This document shows, piece by piece, positions 23,506 through 23,631 of a stretch of DNA of 23,631 bases; position 1 is the stretch's first letter; every line of letters begins with the position of its first letter. The stretch is taken from assembly GCA_023230565.1 (NCBI GenBank), contig JALNXD010000043.1, positions 1-23,631 of the forward strand, read 5' to 3'. The DNA is from Syntrophales bacterium (GTDB taxonomy: Bacteria; Desulfobacterota; Syntrophia; Syntrophales; UBA2210). Position numbers and translations under genes: made by a program. Below the pieces are notes generated by a model, which searched no databases, was not told the DNA's origin, and saw nothing but the letters and a program-made list of their open reading frames with translations.

Positions 23506-23631
23506 TGTTGGAGTTGCCCCCATTAAACCGGACACTCCTCTAACTTAGATTTAAAAGATCTATATTCTTTTGGAGACATCATTTTCAAGCCTTTATGTGG
23601 ATGAACTTCGTTATAATCGTTGAACCACTGA
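23506..23631 (-). mobile_element. IS3-family insertion sequence, terminal part
   Basis: The stretch contains the end of an IS3-family transposase and, just past its stop, TGGAGTTGCCCCCATTAAAC. This resembles the terminal inverted repeats of the IS3 family (TG start, CCCATT core as in IS150-like ends). The boundary with the regulator gene is at 23506 or 23509. The other end and any target duplication lie outside the window. Confidence 0.8.
23523..23631 (-). CDS. IS3-family transposase OrfB, C-terminal fragment
   Basis: Reading the minus strand from the window edge gives about 35 codons, beginning QWFNDYNEVHPHKGLKMMSP and ending LEECPV with a TAA. W-F-N-x-Y-N-x-x-R/H-P-H-x-x-L is the end of the DDE integrase core in IS3-family OrfB proteins. 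The final catalytic glutamate and all upstream parts are outside the window, so activity cannot be judged. The stop codon is in the same frame as the truncated PAS/LuxR gene that follows. Confidence 0.85.
   Translation of the reverse strand, partial: QWFNDYNEVHPHKGLKMMSPKEYRSFKSKLEECPV

Noticed and set aside
1..23631. CRISPR array, rRNA or complete tRNA genes
   Set aside because: No regularly spaced repeats with spacers, no rRNA signatures and no cloverleaf were seen by eye on either strand.

Overview
This window looks like chromosome of a Gram-negative, probably anaerobic bacterium. BamD, an OmpA-domain protein and lipoprotein/periplasmic signals point to an outer membrane. The PAS/LuxR regulator architecture, an Aquifex-type aconitase, two rubrerythrin-like diiron proteins and a B12-dependent-type radical SAM protein together suggest Desulfobacterota (former Deltaproteobacteria). 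That assignment is inference from gene style; no marker gene settles it.

Layout. Positions 1-2975 (minus strand) hold a class I methyltransferase gene, a YvlD-type membrane protein gene and the 5' two thirds of mutS, which runs off the left edge. From about 3010 to 9935 (plus strand) lie aconitase and NADP-isocitrate dehydrogenase (citrate to 2-oxoglutarate), rlmN overlapping icd, an endonuclease/exonuclease/phosphatase-fold protein and an orphan B12-binding radical SAM protein. Positions 9912-12900 (minus) form a copper-efflux operon: a small DUF4177-like gene, a copper chaperone and the CopA ATPase. An intergenic region of about 360 bp (12901-13257) separates it from a divergent rubrerythrin-like gene. 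Next come a secreted TPR-OmpA protein and a phosphotransferase-like/P-loop kinase fusion (plus). Convergent to these are bamD and trxA (minus). From 17509 the plus strand carries an MTAP-family nucleoside phosphorylase, an unusual rubrerythrin-hotdog thioesterase fusion, and a two-component system followed by two small exported proteins (Spy/ZraP-like and PepSY-like). The right end (minus) is a PAS-PAS-LuxR regulator gene whose 5' end has been cut off by an IS3-family insertion sequence that runs off the edge.

Themes: central carbon metabolism (acn, icd), envelope assembly (bamD, TPR-OmpA), metal and redox stress (copA/copZ, the diiron proteins, trxA, the Spy/PepSY two-component module), and RNA/DNA upkeep (rlmN, mutS). 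The features most worth following are the rubrerythrin-hotdog fusion, the helically phased TTCAT repeats in front of the Spy/PepSY genes, the structured aconitase leader, and the IS3 insertion whose transposase stop codon is in frame with the truncated regulator. I found no rRNA, tRNA or CRISPR array.
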